From Necropsobacter rosorum (GTDB taxonomy: Bacteria > Pseudomonadota > Gammaproteobacteria > Enterobacterales > Pasteurellaceae), in contig CCMQ01000006.1 of NCBI GenBank assembly GCA_000751835.1, positions 405,697 through 469,696 on the forward strand: a stretch of DNA of 64,000 bases. Direction: 5' to 3'. Below, piece by piece: positions 1 through 7,391 of the stretch. The position numbers and the translations under genes are program-made. How positions within the stretch are numbered: the first letter of the stretch is position 1; every line of letters begins with the position of its first letter. A model generated the notes under the pieces. That model was not told where the DNA came from. It worked only from the letters and a program-made list of their open reading frames with translations, and searched no databases.

Positions 1-219
1 CACCCGAAATTCCGGGCGGCCTTTGATTTGCTGGTAATGCGGGCGGAAATCGAAGGCGGCGAGGCGGTGGAACTGGCCGCCTGGTGGCATGAGTATCAGC
101 TTAGCAACGGCGAACAGCGCTCAACGCTGGTGCAGGAACAACAGCGGCTCAATCCGAAACCGAAGAAAAAATTTTATCGCGCCAGAAAGCGGCGTAAAGC
201 GAAACCGTTATCCGAATGA
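1..219 (+). CDS. pcnB: Poly(A) polymerase I, C-terminal fragment (cut by window edge)
   Basis: Frame 1 is open from the first base, so the gene enters from the left and only the last 72 residues are visible. They match the tail of PcnB: a start resembling HPKFRAGFDLL, then a WWHEYQ segment, ending in a very basic stretch (KPKKKFYRARKRRKAK). PcnB adds poly(A) tails to RNA 3' ends and promotes decay. The catalytic domain is outside the window. The stop overlaps the folK start as ATGA, the usual pcnB-folK arrangement of gamma-proteobacteria. Confidence 0.85.
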   Translation, partial: HPKFRAAFDLLVMRAEIEGGEAVELAAWWHEYQLSNGEQRSTLVQEQQRLNPKPKKKFYRARKRRKAKPLSE

Positions 220-698
220 AAACCGCTTATATCGCCTTAGGCAGCAATTTAAATGCGCCGATACAACAACTGAACGCCGCGTTAGATGCCATGGCGGCAT
301 TGCCGGATTGCCGTTTAACGGCGGTCAGTTCCTTTTATTGCAGCAAGCCGCTCGGCCCGCAGGATCAGCCCGATTATGTCAATGCCGTCGCCGCACTGCA
401 AACCGCACTGACGCCGCTGGATTTACTGGATAACCTGCAACGGATCGAAAACCGGCAAGGCCGGGTGCGCTTACGCCGTTGGGGGGAAAGAACACTGGAT
501 CTAGATATTTTGCTGTATGCCGATGCCATCATCCGGGACGCCCGTTTAACCGTGCCGCATTATGATATGAAAAACCGTGAATTCGTGCTGATTCCGTTAT
601 ATGAAATCGCTCCGCATTTGGTGCTGCCGACGGGGGAACGCGTGGTGGATTTACAACAGCCGTTTGCCGCGCATACTATGAAAATTGTAAAAAAATAA
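216..698 (+). CDS. folK: 6-hydroxymethyl-7,8-dihydropterin pyrophosphokinase (HPPK)
   Basis: 160 residues, the usual length. FolK transfers pyrophosphate from ATP to 6-hydroxymethyl-dihydropterin in folate synthesis. The N-terminus has the ALGSNL motif (7-12), and residues 88-98 are RWGERTLDLDI, containing the acidic Mg/ATP ligands Asp95 and Asp97. Most family members have RWGPRTLDLD; here Pro is replaced by Glu91, a small oddity next to the conserved arginine. The start overlaps the pcnB stop (ATGA), suggesting translational coupling. An uptake signal (ACCGCACTT) follows the stop. Confidence 0.95.
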   Translation: MKTAYIALGSNLNAPIQQLNAALDAMAALPDCRLTAVSSFYCSKPLGPQDQPDYVNAVAALQTALTPLDLLDNLQRIENRQGRVRLRRWGERTLDLDILLYADAIIRDARLTVPHYDMKNREFVLIPLYEIAPHLVLPTGERVVDLQQPFAAHTMKIVKK

Positions 699-762
699 CC
701 GCACTTTAGTCATTTTACCTGCTGTTCGGCGTTGCTCGTTGTATGATGCATACCGCCGCATC

Positions 763-1842
763 TTACGCCGTTTCCAGCCCTGAGCGAATGCGCGGGGCAA
801 AAAAGTCATAATCCACCAAAAAGGCATCATGTCCGTAATCGGAAGGAAATTCGTGATAATTCAGGTTTACTCCGTATTGTTCTAACAGCGCTTTGCTTTT
901 GTGCAAATCGACCAGTTTAAACAATTGATCATTGGTGACCGCAACCAGCGTATAACGCGCTTTAATGCGCGAAAGTGCAGTTTTAATATCCGCATAGCCC
1001 ACCGCCGGATCATATAAATCCAGTGCGCGCAGCAAATGCAAATAGGTATTGGCATCAAAACGGTCAAGAAATTTCTTGCCCTGATAGCTCAGATAGGATT
1101 CCACCTGGAAATAATCGCCCCAGAACTCGCCCTCCGCTTTAGTGGCCCGCCCGAACGCCTTCGCCAGCTGAATATCGGTACGGTAAGTCAGCATCCCCAG
1201 CATACGCGCAACGGACAGCCCTTTCAGCGGCGGCTCGCCGTCATAATAATCGCCCTGATTGAAATTCGGATCATTGATCACCGCCTGCCGCATAACATGA
1301 TTGAAGCCGATCGCCTCGGCGCTGAAATAAAGCGAAGAACACAGATTAATCACATTACTGACGAAATCCGGGTAGTCGATCGCCCATTGGGTTGCCTGCA
1401 TACCGCCGAAAGAGCCGCCGATCACCGCATGCAGATGCGGAATATTCAACTGATCCAGCAAGGCTTTCTGAACTTTGACTAAATCCTGCACCACAATATG
1501 CGGAAAGCGGCTGCCATAAGGCTTACAAGTGGAGGGATCAGGTGAGGCGGGGCCGGTCGAACCTTTACAACCGCCCAGCACATTGGAGCAAATAAAAAAA
1601 TAACGATCGGTATCCAGCGCCAGCCCGGCGCCCATAAAATTCTGCCACCAGCCGGTTTGGGATTTATCCTCGCAATAGGGTTCGGCGTCTCCGGTCAGCG
1701 CATGGCAGATCAAAACGGCATTATCTTGCTCCGCGTTTAACTTTCCGTATGTCTGATAAGCAATGTCGATTTGCTCCAGTTGTCCGCCCAAGGTTAAATG
1801 AAGGGGCTGTTCGGTAAAAAGTGTGACTTTTTGTACTGCCAT
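763..1842 (-). CDS. metX: Homoserine O-acetyltransferase
   Basis: 359 residues, alpha/beta-hydrolase fold. MetX acetylates homoserine with acetyl-CoA, the first committed step of methionine synthesis. The nucleophile elbow GGSFGGMQ places the catalytic Ser at 144; Asp305 (VTNDQLF) and His338 (DYGHDAF) complete the triad. CHALTGDAE (46-54) is another MetX hallmark. The ATG at 1842 is preceded by GGAATAG. Upstream lies a promoter with three tandem MetJ boxes, so repression by MetJ and S-adenosylmethionine is likely. With metC at 39.8 kb it indicates methionine synthesis through the acetyl-homoserine route. Confidence 0.95.
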   Translation of the reverse strand: MAVQKVTLFTEQPLHLTLGGQLEQIDIAYQTYGKLNAEQDNAVLICHALTGDAEPYCEDKSQTGWWQNFMGAGLALDTDRYFFICSNVLGGCKGSTGPASPDPSTCKPYGSRFPHIVVQDLVKVQKALLDQLNIPHLHAVIGGSFGGMQATQWAIDYPDFVSNVINLCSSLYFSAEAIGFNHVMRQAVINDPNFNQGDYYDGEPPLKGLSVARMLGMLTYRTDIQLAKAFGRATKAEGEFWGDYFQVESYLSYQGKKFLDRFDANTYLHLLRALDLYDPAVGYADIKTALSRIKARYTLVAVTNDQLFKLVDLHKSKALLEQYGVNLNYHEFPSDYGHDAFLVDYDFFAPRIRSGLETA

Positions 1843-1898
1843 TGCCTATTCCGTAAACGATTCAATCCGACTGCTCCGTGCGCCGGTTCCTGCTGCAT

Positions 1899-1927
1899 AA
1901 ACTACCGCTAGCGGTGTGCATTGTCAA
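1899..1927 (-). promoter_or_regulatory. metX sigma-70 promoter
   Basis: On the minus strand TTGACA (1927-1922) is a perfect -35 element. After a 17-base spacer comes TAGTTT (1904-1899), a weak -10. The start point would fall near 1892, about 50 bases before the metX start codon. The MetJ boxes lie just upstream of the -35. This is a consensus match only. Confidence 0.55.
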
Positions 1928-1935
1928 GAAATTTT

Positions 1936-1959
1936 AGACGTCTAAACTTCTAGACGTTT
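1936..1959. promoter_or_regulatory. MetJ operator: three tandem met boxes
   Basis: Three contiguous 8-base units, AGACGTCT (1936-1943), AAACTTCT (1944-1951) and AGACGTTT (1952-1959). The MetJ consensus is AGACGTCT, and operators contain two or more tandem units. Unit 1 is perfect, unit 3 has one mismatch and unit 2 three. The operator ends nine bases from the metX -35, where a bound repressor would hinder polymerase. It also lies about 100 bases upstream of the divergent sanA. Confidence 0.85.
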
Positions 1960-2057
1960 TAGCCCCCGGCAATCTCGCCGTTAACCGATTTAATACTTGA
2001 ATTTAGCGATATTTTTCATTATGTTGATAGGCAGTCAAATTCCGATACAATCCGCTC

Positions 2058-2762
2058 ATGATGAAACACACACTGATGACGATGTTGCACAGCGAAGGCA
2101 TTAAGGCATTTTCCCGCAAATGCCTGCGCTATTGCATGTCCGCACTGTTTCTGTGCATATTTGTGCTAATTCTGATCGATCAGGCGATCGGCTTTTATGT
2201 GCGGCAGGGCATTTATACGGATATCAACAGCATACCGAACCGCCCGTACGGTCTGCTGCTGGGTACGTCAAAATACTTTGCCAAAAACACCCCGAATCTG
2301 TTTTATTCCAACCGTCTGCTGGCCGCCGACGAGCTGTTTAAAGCCAAGAAAATCGATTATCTGCTGCTCAGCGGCGACAATCGCACGGTGGAATACAACG
2401 AGCCGCGCACCATGTACAAAGATCTGAAGAAAATGGGCATTCCGGACGCATTTATGTATATGGATTACGCCGGCTTTCGCACGCTGGATTCCGTTATCCG
2501 TGCCGATCAGGTGTTTAAGGCGCACTCCATTACCATCATCACGCAAAAATTCCATTGCGAACGCGCCCTGTTTATCGCCAAATATCATAATATCGATGCG
2601 ATCTGCTTCGCCGCGGAATACCCGTCGGGCTATACGTTCGTGCGCATACGCGAATTTTTTGCCCGCCTGCAGGCAATCTGGGATCTTTTAATCGAAAAAG
2701 AACCGCACTTTTTGGGAAAACCCGAACCGCTGCCGCCGCCGGTTACGATTCCGATGAATTAG
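2058..2762 (+). CDS. sanA: SanA family inner-membrane protein (DUF218)
   Basis: 234 residues with one membrane segment at about 28-50 followed by a periplasmic DUF218 domain. LLLGTSKY, YLLLSGDN, DYAGFRTLDS and ITQKFHCERALF match E. coli SanA closely. SanA is linked to the envelope permeability barrier (vancomycin sensitivity at high temperature); its biochemical activity is not established. Two ATG codons in a row (2058, 2061) have no strong ribosome site. It is convergent with fruR: one base separates the two stop codons, and no hairpin lies between them. Confidence 0.88.
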   Translation: MMKHTLMTMLHSEGIKAFSRKCLRYCMSALFLCIFVLILIDQAIGFYVRQGIYTDINSIPNRPYGLLLGTSKYFAKNTPNLFYSNRLLAADELFKAKKIDYLLLSGDNRTVEYNEPRTMYKDLKKMGIPDAFMYMDYAGFRTLDSVIRADQVFKAHSITIITQKFHCERALFIAKYHNIDAICFAAEYPSGYTFVRIREFFARLQAIWDLLIEKEPHFLGKPEPLPPPVTIPMN

Positions 2763-2763
2763 C

Positions 2764-3753
2764 TCAGCGATAATGGTGATAAACGATATCGCGTAAAATC
2801 GCGTTTTGCTGCGTTTCCGCTTTTTTATGATGCAGTTTATGCAAAACCAGATTCAACAGCGACTGTACGATTTGCTGATGATTCTGCACCGCGCAGACTA
2901 CTCGGTTTTCCAGCACTTCCAGCATATCGTGATCGCCGAAGGTGGCGATAACCAACTGTTTAGGAATGCCGTTGCCGCGCTGCAACAGCGCCTGAAACAC
3001 GCCCTGCAATAAGGTTAATGAGGTGACAAACAGCGCGTCCGGCAGCGGATTTTCCGCCAGCCAGCGTTCAAACGCCTGCGCCGCCGCGGCTTTATGGAAC
3101 CGGTCGGCATACAACACATCAACGGCGCTTGCCGTTGTGGCATCCAACGCCTTGCGAAATCCCCGTTCACGTTCCTGACTGGTCGGTAATTCCGGTAGCG
3201 CGCCGAAAAACAAAATGCGCCGATATTGCTGGTCCTGCAGTAAATTTTGTGCCAGACGACAGGCATCCTGCTCATCATCGGTCAAGACGTTAATCACCTC
3301 ATCGGAAACAATCCGCCGGTCAAAGCCGAAAACCGGAATAGTGTTGCCCTGATAAAACCGGGTATCGGCCGGTAACGCGGTGGAAACGATCAACGCATCA
3401 ACCTGCCGCTGAAACAAATGCTTGGCGCAATCCATTTCATTTTCCGGGCGATCATTGGTGCAGGCAATCAATAACTGATACCCTTTTTCGCGGAATTTAT
3501 TTTCTAACTGATTGGCGATTTTGGCATAACTGAGATTTTCAAAATCAGGAATAATCAGGCCGATGGTGTTGGTTTTCCCTGCGCGTAAGCCCGCCGCCAT
3601 GGCATTAGGTTTAAACTGGTGTTTTTGGATTAGCGCCTGAACTTTTTCAATGGTTTTATCGCTGACCCGATATTGTTTCGCTTTGCCGTTTACCACATAA
3701 CTGACTGTCGTGCGCGAAACGCCGGCCAGTTTCGCAAGCTCATCTAATTTCAC
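2764..3753 (-). CDS. fruR: LacI-family catabolite repressor/activator (FruR/Cra)
   Basis: 329 residues. The N-terminus VKLDELAKLAGVSRTTVSYV is the LacI-type helix-turn-helix and is almost the same as E. coli Cra; the hinge motif NAMAAGLRAGKTNTIGLIIPD and a periplasmic-binding-like sensor domain follow. Cra senses fructose phosphates and controls the balance of glycolysis, gluconeogenesis and the TCA cycle. I chose the GTG at 3753 because AGGAG sits five bases upstream and the protein then begins exactly as Cra does; a longer frame to 3819 adds 22 unrelated residues. The next upstream genes are sucABCD, which have a plausible metabolic link, but no fruBKA is present here. Confidence 0.9.
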   Translation of the reverse strand: MKLDELAKLAGVSRTTVSYVVNGKAKQYRVSDKTIEKVQALIQKHQFKPNAMAAGLRAGKTNTIGLIIPDFENLSYAKIANQLENKFREKGYQLLIACTNDRPENEMDCAKHLFQRQVDALIVSTALPADTRFYQGNTIPVFGFDRRIVSDEVINVLTDDEQDACRLAQNLLQDQQYRRILFFGALPELPTSQERERGFRKALDATTASAVDVLYADRFHKAAAAQAFERWLAENPLPDALFVTSLTLLQGVFQALLQRGNGIPKQLVIATFGDHDMLEVLENRVVCAVQNHQQIVQSLLNLVLHKLHHKKAETQQNAILRDIVYHHYR

Positions 3754-3858
3754 ATTAACTCCTTTCAAATGTCTGAAATTGCTAAAACGATTATAGCACC
3801 GATGATTTTGCCCCTTCAAAGTTCAAAGCGGCATAATTTGATCTTGCTCGCAAAAAAT

Positions 3859-3940
3859 AAGTGCGGTGGAATTTAAATGAATTTCCAGTAATATCTCGCC
3901 AATGTTTAATAATACCGTTTATGTTTAAATTCCACCGCAC
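3859..3940. terminator. Long inverted uptake-signal repeat downstream of sucD
   Basis: GTGCGGTGGAATTTAAA (3861-3877) and its exact complement TTTAAATTCCACCGCAC (3924-3940) form a perfect 17-bp stem around a 46-base loop. Each arm carries an uptake signal extended by the same flank. It is the first strong fold after sucD on the minus strand and may end the suc transcript or protect its 3' end. There is no good U-tract, so termination is uncertain. Confidence 0.45.
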
Positions 3941-3957
3941 TGAGACCGGTTAAGGAT

Positions 3958-4827
3958 TTACAACAAGGCTTTCAGCGCGCTGCCGATTTCCGCCAGACTA
4001 CGCACCGTTTTTACTCCGGCCGCCTCTAAGGCCGCAATTTTTTCCTCGGCAGTTCCCTTACCGCCGCTGATAATCGCACCGGCATGTCCCATCCGTTTGC
4101 CTTTCGGTGCGGTAATGCCGGCAATATAACCGACCACCGGCTTGGTTACATGGGATTGAATGAATGCCGCCGCCTCTTCTTCTGCCGAACCGCCGATTTC
4201 GCCGATCATCACGATCGCATCGGTTTCCGGATCCTGCTGGAACCGTTTTAATATATCAATAAAATTCGAGCCCGGAATCGGATCACCGCCGATACCCACG
4301 CAGGTGGATTGCCCCAGCCCTTCATCGGTGATTTGTTTTACCGCTTCATACGTTAAAGTGCCGGAGCGCGAAACAATTCCGACGCGGCCTTTTTTATGAA
4401 TATTGCCCGGCATAATACCGATTTTGCATTCCTCCGGCGTAATCACCCCCGGACAGTTCGGCCCGATCATCACCACATCGTCGCATTGATTAAGTTTCTG
4501 CTTAATCTGCAACATATCCAGCGTCGGAATCCCTTCGGTAATACAAACGATCAATTTCAGCCCCGCCGCAATCGCTTCCAGCACGGCATCTTTACAAAAC
4601 GGCGCCGGTACATAAATCACCGTTGCCGTCGCCCCGGTAGCTTCTACCGCTTCACGCACCGTATTAAACACCGGCAGCCCTAAATGCGTGGTGCCGCCTT
4701 TGCCCGGCGAAACGCCGCCGACTAACTGCGTGCCGTAGGCAAGCGCCTGCTCGGAATGGAAGGTTCCCTGTCCGCCGGTAAATCCCTGACAAATCACTTT
4801 AGTCGTTTTATTAATCAAAATTGCCAT
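3958..4827 (-). CDS. sucD: Succinyl-CoA synthetase, alpha subunit
   Basis: 289 residues, the same as E. coli SucD. It carries the CoA-binding Rossmann domain ([19 protein letters not shown]) and the phospho-histidine loop region near residue 245 ([21 protein letters not shown]), whose His is the phosphorylated catalytic residue. With SucC it interconverts succinyl-CoA and succinate with NTP formation. The start lies two bases after the sucC stop, so the pair is translationally coupled. Last gene of sucABCD, transcribed leftward. Confidence 0.97.
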   Translation of the reverse strand: MAILINKTTKVICQGFTGGQGTFHSEQALAYGTQLVGGVSPGKGGTTHLGLPVFNTVREAVEATGATATVIYVPAPFCKDAVLEAIAAGLKLIVCITEGIPTLDMLQIKQKLNQCDDVVMIGPNCPGVITPEECKIGIMPGNIHKKGRVGIVSRSGTLTYEAVKQITDEGLGQSTCVGIGGDPIPGSNFIDILKRFQQDPETDAIVMIGEIGGSAEEEAAAFIQSHVTKPVVGYIAGITAPKGKRMGHAGAIISGGKGTAEEKIAALEAAGVKTVRSLAEIGSALKALL

Positions 4828-4829
4828 CG

Positions 4830-5996
4830 TTACGCTCCCGCCGCCGCATTCACTACCTGTAGCGCAGCGTTTTGTAAACTTTGCGCCGCCATAATATTTA
4901 AGCCGCTTTTCGCCAGAATATCGCGTCCCAGCGCGGCGTTGGTGCCTTCCAGACGCACCACCACCGGCACGCCGACGCCCACTTCGTTCACTGCGGCGAT
5001 TACCCCTTCGGCAATCAGATCGCAGCGTACAATACCGCCGAAAATATTCACCAGAATCGCTTTGACCGACTGATCACTTAAGATAATCTTAAACGCTTCG
5101 GCCACCCGCTCTTTGGTCGCTCCGCCACCCACATCGAGAAAATTAGCCGGTTCGCCGCCGTAGAGCTTCACAATATCCATGGTGCCCATGGCCAGCCCGG
5201 CGCCGTTTACCATACAGCCGATATTGCCCTTCAGCGCCACATAATTCAGGTTCCATTCTTCCGCCGCCGCTTCGCGCGGGTCTTCCTGCGTCAAATCGCG
5301 CATTGCCAGTAAATCCGGATGACGGAACAGCGCATTACCGTCCGCCACAATTTTCGCATCCAGACAGTGCAGTTCGCCGTTTTGCAAAATTACCAGCGGA
5401 TTAATTTCCAGCAGCGCCAGATCTTTTTCAACGAATAACCGCCCCAGCTGGCAGAACAGGTGAGTAAACTGTTTTATCTGTGCACCGCTTAATCCCAGCT
5501 TAAATGCCAGTTCACGCCCCTGATACGGCATGGCGCCGACCAGCGGGTCGATCACCATTTTATGCACCAAGTGCGGTGTGTTTTGCGCCACTTCTTCAAT
5601 ATCGACGCCGCCTTCCGTCGAAGCCATAAAGACGACACGCTGCGAACTGCGATCCACCACCGCACTTAAATACAGTTCTTTTTCAATCTGTACGCAAGGC
5701 TCAAGATAAATACTGTTGACCGGTTGTCCCTCGGCATCGGTCTGGAATGTCACCAACCGTTTGCCTAAAAACTTATCGAAAAACGACCGCACTTCCTGTT
5801 CGGATTTCAGCACCTGCACGCCGCCCGCTTTGCCGCGCCCGCCGGCATGTACCTGACATTTGGCGACCCACTGGTTGCCGCCCAGCTTCCGCATTGCTTC
5901 CAGCGCCTGTGCCGTGTTTTCGCAGATATAACCTTCGCTTACCGGCAAACCGTACTGCGCAAAGAGCTGTTTACTTTGGTATTCGTGTAAGTTCAT
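4830..5996 (-). CDS. sucC: Succinyl-CoA synthetase, beta subunit
   Basis: 388 residues from the ATG at 5996, exactly the E. coli length. ATP-grasp N-terminus ([18 protein letters not shown]) and the C-terminal segment [16 protein letters not shown] are diagnostic. A GTG six bases upstream (6002) is in frame, but AAAGGG sits at the right distance only for the ATG, and the protein then begins exactly like the family. It follows sucB after about 105 bases. Confidence 0.97.
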   Translation of the reverse strand: MNLHEYQSKQLFAQYGLPVSEGYICENTAQALEAMRKLGGNQWVAKCQVHAGGRGKAGGVQVLKSEQEVRSFFDKFLGKRLVTFQTDAEGQPVNSIYLEPCVQIEKELYLSAVVDRSSQRVVFMASTEGGVDIEEVAQNTPHLVHKMVIDPLVGAMPYQGRELAFKLGLSGAQIKQFTHLFCQLGRLFVEKDLALLEINPLVILQNGELHCLDAKIVADGNALFRHPDLLAMRDLTQEDPREAAAEEWNLNYVALKGNIGCMVNGAGLAMGTMDIVKLYGGEPANFLDVGGGATKERVAEAFKIILSDQSVKAILVNIFGGIVRCDLIAEGVIAAVNEVGVGVPVVVRLEGTNAALGRDILAKSGLNIMAAQSLQNAALQVVNAAAGA

Positions 5997-6101
5997 ATTC
6001 ACCCTTTCACTTAACTGTTGATCTGTATTTGCAATGTATTGGTTTATTTGAAACGGGACGGCAGTCCGCCCCGCGCTTTTCGCTAAAAAACGCCCAAACG
6101 G

Positions 6102-7331
6102 TTAAATTTCCAGCAATAAACGGGTCGGATCTTCAAGCAGCTCTTTTATCGTCACTAAAAATCCGACGCTTTCACGTCCGTCAATCAAGCGATGATCATA
6201 AGACAGCGCCAGATACATCATCGGACGAATCACCACCTGGCCGTCAACCGCCACCGGACGTTCTTTAATGGCGTGCATGCCGAGAATGGCGCTTTGCGGC
6301 GGATTAATAATCGGGGTGGACATTAAAGAGCCGAACACGCCGCCGTTAGTGATGGTGAAATTACCGCCGGTCAGATCGTCCACCGTCAGTTTGCCGTCGC
6401 GGCCTTTTTCAGCCAGAGCTTTAATCTCTTTTTCAATATCCGCCATGCTTAAGCGGTCACAGTTGCGCAGAACCGGGGTGACCAAACCGCGCGGCGTAGA
6501 TACCGCAATGCTGATATCGAAATAATTGTGATATACCACATCGTCGCCGTCGATAGAGGCATTTACTTCCGGATAACGTTTCAGCGCTTCCACCACCGCT
6601 TTAATGTAAAAAGACATAAACCCTAAGCGGGTGCCGTGCTGTTTTTCAAATTTTTCGCCGTAGGTTTTACGCAGCCGCATAATCGGCTGCATATCCACTT
6701 CATTAAACGTGGTCAGCATGGCGGTGGTGTTTTTCGCTTCCAGCAGGCGCTCGGCAATGCGTTTACGCAAGCGGGTCATCGGCACCCGTTTTTCATCCCG
6801 CTGTGCAAGCGTCACGGCGGAAACCGACTGCGCCAATGCGGCGGCCGGTTCTTGCTGCACCGCCGCTTGTTGTGCGATCACCCGTTCCACATCCTCACGG
6901 GTGAGGCGTCCGCCGACACCGCTGCCTTTGATCTGTTGGGCGTCCAGCTCATGCTCCGCCAGCAAACGGCGCACACCGGGACTGACGGCGTCGCTGTTGG
7001 TCGGTTCGGAAGTCAGTTTTGCGGCGTAACGATCCGCCGGTGTTTTTTCCATACTCTGAACGGTATCTTTCGTTACCCCGCCGGCCACCGCCAACGCGGA
7101 GACCTTGCCTAACAGCTGTTTGCTCACCACCGTCGCCCCTTCCGGCTCCACAATGCTTTCCAGCACACCGTCTGCCGCTGCCGGCACTTCCAGCACGACT
7201 TTATCCGTCTCGATTTCAACCAGAATCTCATCGCGTTTAATCGTATCGCCGACTTTCTTATGCCAGGTCACCACGGTAGCGTCCGCGACAGACTCGGGTA
7301 AATCGGGGGTAATAATCTCAAAATCGCTCAT
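6102..7331 (-). CDS. sucB: Dihydrolipoyl succinyltransferase (E2 of 2-oxoglutarate dehydrogenase)
   Basis: 409 residues. One lipoyl domain (1-75) with the lipoylated Lys44 in [13 protein letters not shown], a linker, an E3-binding domain (about 111-150, [14 protein letters not shown]), an Ala/Gln-rich linker, then the catalytic domain ending in DHRLIDGRE with His380 and Asp384. It transfers the succinyl group from lipoate to CoA. It lies 60 bases after sucA; an uptake-signal hairpin occupies the gap. The E3 gene (lpdA) is not in this window. Confidence 0.97.
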   Translation of the reverse strand: MSDFEIITPDLPESVADATVVTWHKKVGDTIKRDEILVEIETDKVVLEVPAAADGVLESIVEPEGATVVSKQLLGKVSALAVAGGVTKDTVQSMEKTPADRYAAKLTSEPTNSDAVSPGVRRLLAEHELDAQQIKGSGVGGRLTREDVERVIAQQAAVQQEPAAALAQSVSAVTLAQRDEKRVPMTRLRKRIAERLLEAKNTTAMLTTFNEVDMQPIMRLRKTYGEKFEKQHGTRLGFMSFYIKAVVEALKRYPEVNASIDGDDVVYHNYFDISIAVSTPRGLVTPVLRNCDRLSMADIEKEIKALAEKGRDGKLTVDDLTGGNFTITNGGVFGSLMSTPIINPPQSAILGMHAIKERPVAVDGQVVIRPMMYLALSYDHRLIDGRESVGFLVTIKELLEDPTRLLLEI

Positions 7332-7358
7332 ATTCTGTTCCTTCTTGTCAAGTTTGCG

Positions 7359-7386
7359 AAAGTGCGGTGATTTTTACCGCACTTTT
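7359..7386. other. Inverted uptake-signal hairpin between sucA and sucB
   Basis: AAAGTGCGGT (7359-7368) and ACCGCACTTT (7376-7385) form a 10-bp stem with a 7-base loop inside the sucA-sucB gap. On the leftward transcript the stem is followed by only three U residues, so it is probably not an efficient terminator. It could act as an mRNA processing or stability element that sets E1:E2 ratios. Confidence 0.5.
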
Positions 7387-7391
7387 ATCAG

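Noticed and set aside
6003..6101. Regulatory hairpin in the sucB-sucC gap (GGGACGGCAGTCCGCCCC)
   Set aside because: Only four clean base pairs around the centre and no T-run; too weak to call.
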